In this document: positions 17,730 through 29,167 of the stretch, piece by piece
How the letters are laid out: every line of letters starts with the position of its first letter
Numbering within the stretch: the first letter of the stretch is position 1
DNA from: Sphingomonas yunnanensis
GTDB lineage: Bacteria; Pseudomonadota; Alphaproteobacteria; Sphingomonadales; Sphingomonadaceae
Assembly (NCBI RefSeq): GCF_019898765.1
Contig: NZ_JAIOKB010000005.1
Coordinates: 248,001 to 312,000 of the forward strand
Length of the DNA: 64,000 bases
Direction of reading: 5' to 3'
Translations under genes and position numbers: made by a program
The notes under the pieces: generated by a model
The model's input: the letters and a program-made list of their open reading frames with translations, nothing else
Told to the model about the DNA's origin: nothing
Databases searched by the model: none

Positions 17730-19265
17730 ATGACTCGCCGCCCCGCCCTCGTCGCGCTGCTGCTCGGCGTCGCCGCCGCCTGCGGCTTCGCCCCGCTCGA
17801 GCTGTGGTGGCTCGCGCTCGCTGCCTTCGCTGGCTGGATCGCGGTGGTCCATGCCGCGCCGACGCTGCGCCAGGCGCTGTGGCGCGGCTATGCCTTCGGC
17901 GTCGGGCATTTCACGATCAACGACAATTGGTTCCAGCACGCCTTCACGTTTCAGGACAAGATGCCGCACGCGCTCGGCTATCTCGCCCCGTTCGCGCTCG
18001 CTTTGTACCTCGCGGTGTTCCCCGCCGCCGCGGCGGGGCTGGCGTGGCGGGTACGCCGCGGCACGGCGCCCGACGCCGGCTGGGCATTGCTGTTCGGTGT
18101 CGCCTGGCTGGCGACCGAGTGGGCGCGCTCCTGGCTGTTCACCGGTTATGCCTGGGACCCGCTCGCGGTGATATGGGTGCCGGTCCAGCCGGTGGCCGCG
18201 CTCGCGAGCCTCGTCGGCACCTACGCGCTCTCCGGCCTCACCGTCGTGCTCGCGGGGCTGCTGCTGCTGGTGCCGCGCCGCGCGCTGCCGCTCGTCGCTG
18301 TGGCGCTCGCCGCCGCGGTGCTGCTCGGCGCGCAGGCGCTGAGCTATCGCGGCGCAGCCCCCGTCGGCGCGCCCGGCGCCCCCCGCGTCGTCGTGGTGCA
18401 GCCCAACGTGCCGCAGGACCAGCGCGGGGAGAGCGACCAGGCGATGATGCTGGCGCGGCTCACCCGGCTCTCCGGTCGACCCGGCGCGGCGCCGCGGCTG
18501 GTGCTGTGGCCCGAGGGCGTGATCCGCGACTTCATCGAGGACGATTACCCGCTCTGGGTCTACGGCGACACCAGCCCCTATGCCACCCGCGCGCGCATGA
18601 CCGCGGTGCTCGGCCCGCGCGACATGCTGATGACGGGCGGCACCGCGCTCCAGTTCGACTCGCGCGGCGACGTCACCGGCGCGACCAACTCGGTGTTCGT
18701 GCTCGACCCCGCGCGGCGCATCCGCGCGCGTTATGACAAGGCGCATCTGGTGCCCTACGGTGAGTATCTGCCGATGCCCTGGCTGCTCAAGCCGCTCGGC
18801 CTGGCGCGGCTGGTGCCGGGTGACCTCGACTTCGCGCCGGGGCCGGGGCCGCGCACGCTGGCGGTGCCCGGCTTCGGCGCGATCGGAGTGCAGCTCTGCT
18901 ACGAGATCATCTTCTCGGGCGAGGTGGTCGACCGCGCGCACCGCCCGCGGCTGATCTTCAATCCCTCCAACGACGCCTGGTTCGGCAGCTGGGGCCCGCC
19001 GCAGCATCTCGCCCAGGCGCGGCTGCGCGCGATCGAGGAGGGGCTGCCGGTGGTGCGCGCGACTCCGAACGGCATCTCCGCGGTGATCGCCGCCGACGGC
19101 ACGCTGCTGGGCACGGTGGCGCACCATGCCGGCGGCGCGGTCGACGTGGCGTTGCCGCCGGCACGGGCAGCTACCTTGTTCTCCCGGCTGGGCAACTGGG
19201 CGGCGCTGCTGGTCGGGCTCGCGCTGGTGGCGGGCGCGGTTGCGTTGCGCGCGCGCCGGCGATAA
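17730..19265 (+). CDS. lnt: Apolipoprotein N-acyltransferase
   Basis: 511 residues from ATG 17730. Integral inner-membrane enzyme that adds the third acyl chain to the N-terminal cysteine of lipoproteins. The first 210 residues contain several hydrophobic helices, beginning LVALLLGVAAACGFAPLELW. The rest is a periplasmic nitrilase-type domain with the Glu-Lys-Cys triad: LVLWPEGVIRDF (Glu), KAHLVPYGEYLP (Lys), VQLCYEIIF (Cys). A final hydrophobic helix ends in RARRR. It is followed after 42 bases by metK, a common order in this group. Confidence 0.93.
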   Translation: MTRRPALVALLLGVAAACGFAPLELWWLALAAFAGWIAVVHAAPTLRQALWRGYAFGVGHFTINDNWFQHAFTFQDKMPHALGYLAPFALALYLAVFPAAAAGLAWRVRRGTAPDAGWALLFGVAWLATEWARSWLFTGYAWDPLAVIWVPVQPVAALASLVGTYALSGLTVVLAGLLLLVPRRALPLVAVALAAAVLLGAQALSYRGAAPVGAPGAPRVVVVQPNVPQDQRGESDQAMMLARLTRLSGRPGAAPRLVLWPEGVIRDFIEDDYPLWVYGDTSPYATRARMTAVLGPRDMLMTGGTALQFDSRGDVTGATNSVFVLDPARRIRARYDKAHLVPYGEYLPMPWLLKPLGLARLVPGDLDFAPGPGPRTLAVPGFGAIGVQLCYEIIFSGEVVDRAHRPRLIFNPSNDAWFGSWGPPQHLAQARLRAIEEGLPVVRATPNGISAVIAADGTLLGTVAHHAGGAVDVALPPARAATLFSRLGNWAALLVGLALVAGAVALRARRR

Positions 19266-19267
19266 GC

Positions 19268-19287
19268 ATATAAAGCTATCTTTATAT
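19268..19287 (+). promoter_or_regulatory. AT-rich operator in front of metK
   Basis: ATATAAAG-CTAT-CTTTATAT is a perfect inverted repeat with 8-bp arms and a 4-base centre, made almost wholly of A/T in very GC-rich surroundings. It begins two bases after the lnt stop and ends 20 bases before the metK ATG. Its form resembles the ArsR-family SahR operators proposed upstream of methionine-cycle genes in proteobacteria; the regulator itself is not in the window. The 42-base leader is too short for a SAM riboswitch. Confidence 0.65.
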
Positions 19288-19307
19288 CGTTATCTCCCGG
19301 AGCCTCC

Positions 19308-20507
<1,200 letters not shown>

Positions 20508-20560
20508 GAGAGGGCGGCTTCCTTCAAAAAGCGAGGATAGCGGACGCGGCACCCTTCTTA

Positions 20561-20698
20561 GATCCTCCCCTGGAAGGGGAGGTGGCGGGCCGTAGGCCTG
20601 ACGGGGGGGTGACGCGGCCGGCGAGTGTCGCTGGACTCATCACCCTCGACACCCCTCCGTCGCGCCGCGCGCGCCACCTCCCCTAACAGGGGAGGATC
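20561..20698. repeat. CTCCCC/GGGGAG-type inverted repeat after metK
   Basis: GATCCTCCCCT at the left pairs with AGGGGAGGATC at the right; inside are a second CTCCCC-type arm and a short Pro/Gly-coding-like stretch (GGTGGCGGGCCG). The same outer arm occurs at 36781-36992 and related ones at 42669, 44480, 44998 and 59699. It fills most of the gap between metK and the convergent amidase gene and may end both transcripts. Confidence 0.6.
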
Positions 20699-20743
20699 AG
20701 AGACGCCCCGCCGGCCGTCTTACCTGCTGATCAGCCAGCCCCG

Positions 20744-21607
<864 letters not shown>

Positions 21608-21681
21608 GCGCGCGCACATAAGGCGCGCGCGCCCGGGAGGCTAGGGTGAAGCCGCGCGACGTTTCTCGTCCTGCCGGCACG

Positions 21682-22344
21682 TCACGGCAGGAGGCTGCCC
21701 GTCCGGAACAGCCGGTCCTCGAGCAGCGGGACGATCTCCTCCTCCTCGGTGGCGCGCGCCGGATCGAGCGCGAGCAGCGCGGCGAGCGCGTGCCAGCCGT
21801 AGCGCGGTGTCACGGTGGCGCCACCGGGGGCGCCGAGCCGACGGATCACGCCGAGTCCCTGCTCGATCTCGCCGTCCCCGCCGACCTCGACCGCGCTCTC
21901 TCCGTTCACCAGCACGGGTGCGCGCAGGTCCCCGCCGACCACCAGCACCGACTCCTCGCGCGCGGTGTAGATCCAGTCGCCGACGATCAGGTCGCCGGTG
22001 ACGACCACGCGACTGCCCCAGTCGTTGAGCAGGCTGCCGCAGCGAAGGCTGCCGAAGATCACCAGCGCGGCATGGCCGTCGTTGCCGTCCACCTCCTGGG
22101 TCGAGACCTGGCCGGTGACGCTGAGATCGCCCTCGATCAGCGTCAGCAGCGTCTGCGGGGTATAATCGCCCGCGATCGCGACGTCGCCGCGGTGGCGCCC
22201 GGCGCTGACATCGTCGGGCTCGAGCACGGGCGAGACCAGTTCGATCTGCGAGAGCAGGTCGGCGAGCGCGGCATCGGGCAGCATCTCGACCAGCGTCGCG
22301 ATCTTGTTCTGCCACGTCTCCATCGGCATCCGCTGCCACGCCAT
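21682..22344 (-). CDS. Unrecognised beta-rich protein, 220 residues
   Basis: I do not recognise the family. After a helical N-terminus (TWQNKIATLVEMLPDAALAD) the middle has runs of short strands separated by Gly/Asp turns: GDVAIAGDYTPQTLLTLIEG, DLSVTGQVSTQEVDG, VIFGSLRCGSLLND, VVVTGDLIVGDWIY, VLVVGGDLRAPVLVNG. This step-like pattern resembles a short right-handed beta-helix of the bactofilin/polymer-forming type. No signal peptide. The acidic C-terminus (EEEEIVPLLED) is different. Placed between the amidase and the DUF815 ATPase with no operon partner. Confidence 0.65.
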   Translation of the reverse strand: MAWQRMPMETWQNKIATLVEMLPDAALADLLSQIELVSPVLEPDDVSAGRHRGDVAIAGDYTPQTLLTLIEGDLSVTGQVSTQEVDGNDGHAALVIFGSLRCGSLLNDWGSRVVVTGDLIVGDWIYTAREESVLVVGGDLRAPVLVNGESAVEVGGDGEIEQGLGVIRRLGAPGGATVTPRYGWHALAALLALDPARATEEEEIVPLLEDRLFRTGSLLP

Positions 22345-22472
22345 CGCACGTCTCCTCGCTCGTCCAAGGGGTTATAGGAAGAGGATGGGGCCCGGCCGGC
22401 GACGCGGGCCGGCGCCTGACCCGGATCGAACGGGGGTACGGAAGGAAGGATCTCCCTGCTCGAAGCTGACCC

Positions 22473-22549
22473 GTGCTCCGGCGAACGCCGGAGCCCAGGT
22501 GCGCAGAGATGACGCTCGTGGCGCTGGGCTCCTGCTTGCGCAGGAGCAC
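22473..22549. repeat. GCTCC-type inverted repeat, 77 bp
   Basis: GTGCTCC at the left end matches GGAGCAC at the right end, and each half is itself a hairpin: CTCCGGCGAACGCCGGAG on the left and GCTCCTGCTTGCGCAGGAGC on the right, with CCCAG/CTGGG pairing the halves. A copy of exactly the same length lies at 38943-39019 with a nearly identical right half. Confidence 0.7.
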
Positions 22550-22638
22550 GCCGGCGAGCCGAGCGGCGGATCATGCCCTGGCGCGGACCCTCGGCGCACC
22601 CCTTGAGCCGCACGCGGCGCGCGGCTAGCCCCGCGGCG

Positions 22639-23445
22639 ATGGACCCGCTCGACCGCATCGCCGCCGCGCTGGAGCGGCTCGCGCCCCCGCCGCCGCCCGC
22701 CGCCGACCCGCTGGCGCACCCGGCCTATGTCTGGCGGGGCGGCGTGCTGGTCGCCGCGCGCGCCTTCGCGCCGCTCGACCTCGCGCTGCTCCAGCGCGTC
22801 GACCAGCAGCGCGACGCGCTGGTGGCCAACCTCGAGCGGCTCGCCGCGGGCCATGCCGCGCAGGACGTGCTGCTGTGGGGCGCGCGCGGCACCGGCAAGT
22901 CGGCGCTGGTCAAGGCGAGCGTCGGCGCGGTGCAGGCGCGCGGCGGCGCGCTCGCGCTGGTCGAGGTGGCGGCGGAGCAGCTCGCCACGCTGCCCGCGCT
23001 ATTCGACGTGCTGGCGCGGCAGCCGCGCGCTTATGCTTTGTTCGTGGACGATCTCGGCGTCGACGACGCGGGCGAGGCGCGCGCGCTGCGCTCGCTGCTC
23101 GAGGGCGGCGCCGAGGCGCGCCCCGCCAACGCGCGGCTGATCGTCACCGCCAACCGCCGCCACCTGGTGGTGCGCGAGCACGCCGCCGCCGAGCGCGCGA
23201 TCAACCCGCGCGACGCCGACGACGACCAGCTCGCGCTCGCCGACCGCTTCGGGCTGAGCCTCGGCTTCCACGCCGTCGACCAGGACCATTATCTCGCGAT
23301 CGTCCGCGCTTACGCTGAGCGGCATGGGCTGGCCTTCGATCCCGCCGAGGCGGTGCGCTGGGCGACGCAGCGCGGCAGCCGCTCCGGCCGGGTGGCGTGG
23401 CAATATGTCGTCGAGCTCGCGGGGCGAAGCGGCATCTCGTTGTGA
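22639..23445 (+). CDS. DUF815 family AAA+ ATPase
   Basis: 268 residues from ATG 22639. Walker A is GARGTGKS (81-88), Walker B region YALFVDDLGVDD, and ARLIVTANRRHLV is the sensor-like motif; ADRFGLSLGFHAVDQDHYLAIV is the typical end region of the DUF815 group. These proteins resemble AAA+ loaders; their function is not established. Upstream of the ATG lies a Pro/Arg coding-like shadow but no ribosome site. It stands alone between a repeat and a TonB receptor. Confidence 0.85.
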   Translation: MDPLDRIAAALERLAPPPPPAADPLAHPAYVWRGGVLVAARAFAPLDLALLQRVDQQRDALVANLERLAAGHAAQDVLLWGARGTGKSALVKASVGAVQARGGALALVEVAAEQLATLPALFDVLARQPRAYALFVDDLGVDDAGEARALRSLLEGGAEARPANARLIVTANRRHLVVREHAAAERAINPRDADDDQLALADRFGLSLGFHAVDQDHYLAIVRAYAERHGLAFDPAEAVRWATQRGSRSGRVAWQYVVELAGRSGISL

Positions 23446-23642
23446 TCACCAGATGAATTAGGACAGTATCGGTGACGGACCGCGCCTGCTTCGCGCCAGG
23501 TTGAGCCACTGCCGGAGTTTACAATTCGGTGACGAGAGCGTCTTTTTAACTATCGCCGCAGCGGAGCGCCCGACTCCGCGCGGCATGGGAAGCATGACAC
23601 TCGCGCTGCCTCCTGGCGCGTGGGTGCACCAGGGAGTCCACC

Positions 23643-26600
23643 GTGTCCGATCATCGTCTGTTCTCGCGCGCGTCGCTGCGCAACGGCGTCGCTTGCTCCG
23701 CGCTCGCGCTCGCCAGCCTGACCGTCCTCGCCGCCGCACCGGCCTATGCCCAGGCCGCCTCGCCGACCACGCCCACGCTGCCCCAGGCCGAGCAGCCGCC
23801 CGCCCCGGTCGAGCAGAGCCCGGTCGAGCCCGCCGCCGGCCCCGAGGCGCCCGCCGGCGGTGACATCGTCGTCACCGGATCGATCCTGCGCACCACCGAT
23901 CGCGCCAGCCCCTCGCCCGTCACCACGGTGAGCGCCGAGGCACTCGACCAGCGCGGCGTCACCACGGTGCAGGAGGGCATCCAGCAGCTCACCTCGAACA
24001 ACGGCCCGGCGCTGACCAACTCCTTCACCGCCAACGGAGCCTTCGCCGGCGGCGCGTCGGCGGTGTCGCTGCGCGGCCTGTCGACCAACTCGACGCTGGT
24101 GCTGTTCGACGGGGTGCGCGCGGCCTATTACCCGCTCTCCGACGACGGCACGCGCAACTTCGTCGACCTCAACACCATCCCGGACGACATCGTCGACCGC
24201 ATCGAGGTGCTGCGCGACGGCGCCTCGTCGAGCTACGGCGCCGACGCGATCGCGGGCGTGGTCAACATCATCACCAAGCGCCAGTATAAGGGCATCGGCG
24301 GCCGCGCCGAGGCGGGCATCAGCGAGCGCGGCGACGCCTCGAACCAGCGGCTCAGCCTGATCGCCGGCACCGGCGACCTCGACGACAACGGCTATAACGC
24401 GTATGTCAGCGGCTTCTATTTCCGCCAGAGCGCGCTGTACAACCGCGACCGGCCGTACCCGTACAACACCGACGACCGCCGCCGCATCTGCAACGACGGC
24501 GAATGCGGCCCCAACCAGGTGGTCAACGGGCTCGACGGCGACGGCGGCTACACCTTCTCCGAGGGCGTCTTCAACACCGGCGGTACGCTCTACGTCCGCC
24601 CGTTCGACGCCACCAACACGACAGCGCAGGGGCGCTATCAGCAGCTCAACCCGGCGCTCGGCTGCCGCACTGGGCCGAGCTACGCGCTCAACGCCGCCGA
24701 CCTGGCGCGCACCGACGCGGACGGCAACCTCGTCAACGCCGCCGCGCCGACCTCGGTATGCCAGGACGATCTGGTCAACAATTACGGCGTGATCTCGCCC
24801 CAGATCGAGCGCTTCGGCGGGTCGGCGCGCTTCACCGCGCGCGTCGGCGACAATGCCGAGGCCTATGCCATGTTCAACTTCCAGCAGAGCCGGGTAGGCT
24901 ATAGCGGCAATCTCGGGACGATCCGCGGCAACGCCAATGCCGGCATCGACTATCCGCGCTTCACCACCAGCGGCACCGGCGGCGCCTTCGCGCCGGGCTC
25001 GTTCGCGCTGACGCTGCCGGTCTATGTCTGCGCCAACGGCGTGGGCGCGGCCAACGGCGTCGACACCGGCTGCAACGCCGCCAACGGCACGCTCAACCCC
25101 AACAACCCGTTCGCGGCGAGCAACCAGGTGGCGCGGATCGTCGGGCGCGTGCCGAGCATCCGCACCTATGACGAGACGCGCAGCCGCGTGTACCGCGCCG
25201 CGCTCGGCATCAAGGGGCAGGTCGCCGACAGCTGGGACTATGCCGTCGACGCCACCGCGATGCACACCGACCTGCGCCGGCTGCAGCAGGGCTATGTCCG
25301 CATCGACAACCTGCTCACCGCGATCGCGCAGGGCAGCTACAATCTCGTCGACCCGTTCGCCAACACCCAGGCGCAGCAGAACTTCCTCTCGCCCGACAAT
25401 GTCACCGACGCGCAGTCCGATCTCGCGCAGGTGCAGGCGACGCTCGGCCGCTCGCTCGCGACGCTGCCCGGCGGCCCGCTCCAGCTCGGCCTCGGCATCG
25501 CCTATCGCTATGAGTCGATCAACTCGCCGAGCGCCAACGCCGACTATAACGGCCCGACCGACCGCTATTTCGTGCTCAACGCCTTCGGCATCGACGGCAG
25601 CCGCTCGGTCTACTCGGCGTTCGGCGAGCTGAACGCGCCGATCGTCGACCAATTCCTCGTCAACGTCTCCGGCCGCTACGATAGATATTCGAGCGGGCAG
25701 AGCGCCTTCTCACCCAAGGTCGGGGCCAAGTTCACGCCGTTCCGCCAGCTGGCGATCCGCGGCACCTACTCGCGCGGCTTCCGCATCCCGAGCTTCGGCG
25801 AGGCCAACTCGCTGCCAACCAGCGGCTTCGTCAACGCCTCGAAGAGCACCTACTCGGACGCGTTCCTGGCGCAATACGGCTGCTCGCAGGCGACCTTCAC
25901 CTCCTGCCCGGCCTATATCAGCAACTCGTCCTACGGGCAGACGACGCGCGCCACGCCCGACCTCAAGCCCGAGAAGTCGCGCAGCTTCACCGCGGGCGTG
26001 ATCTTCGAGCCGATCCGCCAGCTGACGCTGACGGTCGACTATTTCAACATCAAGAAGACCGACGCGATCGCCGCCGCCGACAACCAGGCCGCGATCGACG
26101 CCTATAACGCCGGGCAGGCCGCGCCCGCCGGCTTCGGCCTCGTGCCCGATGTCGCCGACCCGAACTTCCCCACCGCGCGCCCGCGGCTCGCCTTCGTCGA
26201 GGCGAGCTACGTCAACGAGAACACGATCCGCTCGCAGGGCATCGACTTCGGCGCGACCGGCACGCTGGACGTCGCCGACGACGTCAGCTTCACCTCGGCG
26301 GCGCAGGCGAGCCTGATCCTCGAGCTGTCCACCGAGTTCGCCGACGGGTCGAAGCAGACCTACCAGGGCACGATCGGCAACTACAACCTGACCGCCGGCT
26401 CGGGTACCCCGCGCTGGCGCGGGACGTGGCAGAACACGCTCAACTACAAGGCCTATACGCTGAGCGCGACGGCGCAATATTTCGACGGCTACAACCTCTC
26501 GGCGGAGGATCAGGGCGGCACGCGCGGCGACTGCTCGCTCAACCCGGGCTATGTGCCGTGCGACGTCAAGAGCTACATCACCGTCGACCTCACCGGCAGC

Positions 26601-26768
26601 GTCAAGATCAACGATCGCGCGACCTTCTACGTCAACGTGATCAACCTGTTCGACGACCTGCCGCCGATCGACCCGGTGACCTACGGCGCCAACCTCTACA
26701 ACCCGGTGCAGGGCGGCACGGGCATCTTCGGGCGCATGTTCCGCGCCGGCTTCAAGGTCGGCCTGTGA
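23643..26768 (+). CDS. TonB-dependent outer-membrane receptor
   Basis: 1041 residues from GTG 23643, with GGGAG eight bases before. Signal peptide to about residue 36 (PAYAQ). A Pro/Ala-rich linker leads to the plug: [15 protein letters not shown], then [33 protein letters not shown] and [25 protein letters not shown]. The barrel runs to the C-terminal [12 protein letters not shown]. Cys-rich loops ([19 protein letters not shown]) may close extracellular loops. It imports a large ligand through energy from TonB; the ligand is unknown. The next gene is a PhoD-type phosphatase, which suggests phosphorus or organophosphate scavenging as one possibility. Confidence 0.92.
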   Translation: MSDHRLFSRASLRNGVACSALALASLTVLAAAPAYAQAASPTTPTLPQAEQPPAPVEQSPVEPAAGPEAPAGGDIVVTGSILRTTDRASPSPVTTVSAEALDQRGVTTVQEGIQQLTSNNGPALTNSFTANGAFAGGASAVSLRGLSTNSTLVLFDGVRAAYYPLSDDGTRNFVDLNTIPDDIVDRIEVLRDGASSSYGADAIAGVVNIITKRQYKGIGGRAEAGISERGDASNQRLSLIAGTGDLDDNGYNAYVSGFYFRQSALYNRDRPYPYNTDDRRRICNDGECGPNQVVNGLDGDGGYTFSEGVFNTGGTLYVRPFDATNTTAQGRYQQLNPALGCRTGPSYALNAADLARTDADGNLVNAAAPTSVCQDDLVNNYGVISPQIERFGGSARFTARVGDNAEAYAMFNFQQSRVGYSGNLGTIRGNANAGIDYPRFTTSGTGGAFAPGSFALTLPVYVCANGVGAANGVDTGCNAANGTLNPNNPFAASNQVARIVGRVPSIRTYDETRSRVYRAALGIKGQVADSWDYAVDATAMHTDLRRLQQGYVRIDNLLTAIAQGSYNLVDPFANTQAQQNFLSPDNVTDAQSDLAQVQATLGRSLATLPGGPLQLGLGIAYRYESINSPSANADYNGPTDRYFVLNAFGIDGSRSVYSAFGELNAPIVDQFLVNVSGRYDRYSSGQSAFSPKVGAKFTPFRQLAIRGTYSRGFRIPSFGEANSLPTSGFVNASKSTYSDAFLAQYGCSQATFTSCPAYISNSSYGQTTRATPDLKPEKSRSFTAGVIFEPIRQLTLTVDYFNIKKTDAIAAADNQAAIDAYNAGQAAPAGFGLVPDVADPNFPTARPRLAFVEASYVNENTIRSQGIDFGATGTLDVADDVSFTSAAQASLILELSTEFADGSKQTYQGTIGNYNLTAGSGTPRWRGTWQNTLNYKAYTLSATAQYFDGYNLSAEDQGGTRGDCSLNPGYVPCDVKSYITVDLTGSVKINDRATFYVNVINLFDDLPPIDPVTYGANLYNPVQGGTGIFGRMFRAGFKVGL

Positions 26769-26792
26769 TCTAGCGGGGCGCTTCTTACTGCC

Positions 26793-26886
26793 GTCATCCT
26801 GAACTTGTTTCAGGATCTACGGTGCCGCAGTCTTACTGCCTGCGGTGCTCGCGGCGCGGTGGATCCTGAGACAAGTTCAGGATGAC
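26793..26886. repeat. REPIN-like inverted repeat, 94 bp
   Basis: Left arm GTCATCCTGAACTTGTTTC pairs with right arm GAGACAAGTTCAGGATGAC; inner edges are CAGGATC and GGTGGATCC, with a short loop-bearing centre. Same length as the copies at 30329, 57203 and 62385. It separates the TonB receptor and PhoD genes (gap 235 bases). Confidence 0.75.
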
Positions 26887-27003
26887 GACAAAAAGGGGGC
26901 CGGTCGATCCGCTGAAGCGGCGTGCTTCCTCCCCCCCTGTCACACCGGCGTCATCGACCGGGCCGAGAGCGCGCGGGAACTCGCTTCCCGGGGAACCGCC
27001 ACG

Positions 27004-28626
27004 ATGACGCTCACGCTCTCCCGCCGCTCGCTGCTCGCCACCGGCACGCTCGGCCTCGGCGCGCTCGCGCTGCCCGGCTTCGCCGCCGCGCAGAGCGTGC
27101 TCGCCGCGCGCGGCTTCACCCATTCGGTGGCGAGCGGCGAGCCCGCGGGCGACTCGATGCTGCTGTGGACCCGCTACGTCCCCGCCGGCGGCGACTCGGC
27201 GCGGCTGGTCGCCGAGATCAGCGACACCGCCGACTTCGCGCGCGTGATCGCGTCGGGCGCCTTCGTCACGGGCGCGTGGCGCGACTGGACCGCCAAGGTG
27301 ACGCTCGACGGCCTGACGCCGGGCACCGACTATCACTATCGCTTCGTCGCCGCCGACGGCACGCGCTCGCCGGTCGGCCGCACGCGCACCTTGCCCGGCA
27401 ACGGCGCGCGCGACTTCACGGCGGCGATCTTCTCCTGCTCGAACCTCGGCTTCGGCTGGTTCAACGCTTATGGCCACGCCGCCGCGCGCGACGACCTCGA
27501 TCTGGTGATCCACCTCGGCGACTATTTCTACGAATATTCGCCGGGCAATTACCCGCCCAAGGCGGCGCAGGTGCCCGGTCGCGTGCCGCAGCCGCTCGCC
27601 GAGACGATCCACCTCGCCGACTATCGCCTGCGCTACGCCAGCTACCGCGCCGACCCCGACCTACAGGCGCTGCACGCGCGTGTCCCCTGGGTGGTGCAGT
27701 GGGACGATCACGAGAGCGCCAACGACAGCTGGGAGGGCGGCGCCGAGAACCACGACCCCGCCACGGAGGGCGATTGGAACCAGCGCCGCGCCGCCTCGGT
27801 CCAGGCCTATCGCGAGTGGATGCCCGTCAGCGAGGAACCGTGGAAGGCCTATGACATCGGCACGCTCGCGACGCTGTGGCGTACCGAGACGCGGCTCTTC
27901 GCGCGCTCGCGCCAGAACGAGATCGCGACGCTGCTGCGCGCGCCCGACCCCGCCGCCGCGCTCAAGGCGTTCCGCGACGGCGCGTGGCAGGACCCGGCGG
28001 TGACGATGATGGGCTCGCAGCAGGAGGTGTGGCTGGCGCACGACCTGCGCCGCTCGGTCAAGCAGGGGCAGCGCTGGCAGGTGGTCGGCTTCGGCACGAT
28101 CATGGGCAGGCAGCAGCTGCCGGTCGCGGCCGAGGCGCTGCTCGGCGGCGGCACCGGCCATGTCGACGACTATGTCCGCGGCGCGATCGCGGCGACCCGC
28201 GCGGGGGTGGCCTCCAATCTCGACTCCTGGGGCGGCTATCCCGCGGCGCGCGCGCGCTTCCTGCGCTCGGCGCAGGCGGCCGAGGCCGAGCTGGTGGTGC
28301 TCAGCGGCGACAGCCATAACGCCTGGGCGTTCGACCTGGCGCAGGACGGCCCCGCGGGGGTCGAGTTCGCGGGCCAGGCGGTGACCTCGCCCGGGTTCGA
28401 GAGCGCCTTCGCCACCGATCCGGCACGGGTCGCGCGGATGATGGTGGAGGGCAATCCCGAGCTGAGATGGTGCGACACGTCGCGGCGCGGCTATATGGCG
28501 CTGACGATCACCCCCGAGCAGGTGCGCAACGACTGGCTGTTCGTCGACACGATCCGCCAGCGTACCCCGCGCGCCAGCGTCGGCCACAGCGCCACGGTGC
28601 GGCGCGGGCGGCGGGTGATGGCATAG
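27004..28626 (+). CDS. phoD: PhoD-family alkaline phosphatase/phosphodiesterase, exported
   Basis: 540 residues from ATG 27004. The N-terminus LSRRSLLATGTLGLGALALPG is a Tat signal. The N-terminal domain (FTHSVASGEPAGDSMLLWTRY) and the metallophosphatase core follow: FSCSNLGFGWFNAYGHAA, DLVIHLGDYFYEY, VQWDDHESANDSW, LVVLSGDSHNAWAF. These are the usual PhoD metal-binding Asp, Tyr/Cys and His blocks (Fe3+ and Ca2+ in characterised enzymes). It releases phosphate from phosphomonoesters or diesters in the periplasm. It follows a TonB receptor on the same strand, with a repeat between; HxlR follows convergently. Confidence 0.9.
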   Translation: MTLTLSRRSLLATGTLGLGALALPGFAAAQSVLAARGFTHSVASGEPAGDSMLLWTRYVPAGGDSARLVAEISDTADFARVIASGAFVTGAWRDWTAKVTLDGLTPGTDYHYRFVAADGTRSPVGRTRTLPGNGARDFTAAIFSCSNLGFGWFNAYGHAAARDDLDLVIHLGDYFYEYSPGNYPPKAAQVPGRVPQPLAETIHLADYRLRYASYRADPDLQALHARVPWVVQWDDHESANDSWEGGAENHDPATEGDWNQRRAASVQAYREWMPVSEEPWKAYDIGTLATLWRTETRLFARSRQNEIATLLRAPDPAAALKAFRDGAWQDPAVTMMGSQQEVWLAHDLRRSVKQGQRWQVVGFGTIMGRQQLPVAAEALLGGGTGHVDDYVRGAIAATRAGVASNLDSWGGYPAARARFLRSAQAAEAELVVLSGDSHNAWAFDLAQDGPAGVEFAGQAVTSPGFESAFATDPARVARMMVEGNPELRWCDTSRRGYMALTITPEQVRNDWLFVDTIRQRTPRASVGHSATVRRGRRVMA

Positions 28627-28682
28627 GCGTCACTGCCCCTCCCCTTCAGGGGAGGGGATAGCCGGCGCCCACTCCCGTGACG

Positions 28683-29066
28683 TCAGCCCACGCGCGCGTC
28701 GAACGCGGCGCGTGCCGCGTCGACCTCGGGCATCGCCTCGCGCGTCCAGCGGTACAGCGCGCGGAAAGGCGGCTGGAGCGAGCGGCCGAGCGGCGTGATC
28801 GCATATTCCACCGCCACCGGCGAGGTCGCCAGCACGCGCCGCTCGACCAGACCGTTGCGCTCCAGCCGGCGCAGGCATTGTGTCAGCGCCTTCTGCGTCA
28901 CCCCTTCCAGCCCGCGTCGGATCGCGTTGAAGCGCAGCGGCCCGTCGTCGAGCACGGTCAGCACCATCATCGACCATTTGTCGGCGATCTGGTCGAACAG
29001 GTCGCGGCTCGGGCAGTCGCTGGAGAAGCGCCGCCGGCACTCGGCCTTGTCCGCGGGCAGATGCAT
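28683..29066 (-). CDS. HxlR family transcription regulator
   Basis: 127 residues. A winged-helix protein with the HxlR pattern: CPSRDLFDQIADKWSMMVLTVL (19-40), GPLRFNAIRRGLEGVTQKALTQ (42-63), LRRLERNGLVERRVLA, and VEYAITPLGRSL. Many relatives sense quinones or electrophiles through cysteines near the N-terminus; here Cys10 and Cys18 are present. It diverges from the Old Yellow Enzyme gene across a 101-base gap holding GGTATC/ATACC elements, so it very likely represses that gene. Confidence 0.9.
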   Translation of the reverse strand: MHLPADKAECRRRFSSDCPSRDLFDQIADKWSMMVLTVLDDGPLRFNAIRRGLEGVTQKALTQCLRRLERNGLVERRVLATSPVAVEYAITPLGRSLQPPFRALYRWTREAMPEVDAARAAFDARVG

Positions 29067-29083
29067 GGCAGTTTCCTCGACGA

Positions 29084-29134
29084 TACCTAGTGACGCGACG
29101 GCGCCTCATTGACACCTGGTATCTTAGATATACC
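29084..29134. promoter_or_regulatory. HxlR/OYE divergent operator and promoter region
   Basis: TTGACA at 29109-29114 is a good -35 for the rightward oxidoreductase gene. GGTAT(29118-29122)-N7-ATACC(29130-29134) forms a dyad over the likely -10 zone, and another ATACC occurs at 29084-29088 near the regulator gene. Such repeated GGTAT/ATACC half-sites between divergent genes suit an HxlR dimer. The binding claim is inference. Confidence 0.5.
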
Positions 29135-29167
29135 TAAGGAGCCTCTATCGCAACGGAGCTTGCCCGC

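Noticed and set aside
19266..19307. SAM riboswitch upstream of metK
   Set aside because: Only 42 bases separate the lnt stop from metK; an A/T-rich dyad explains the structure better.
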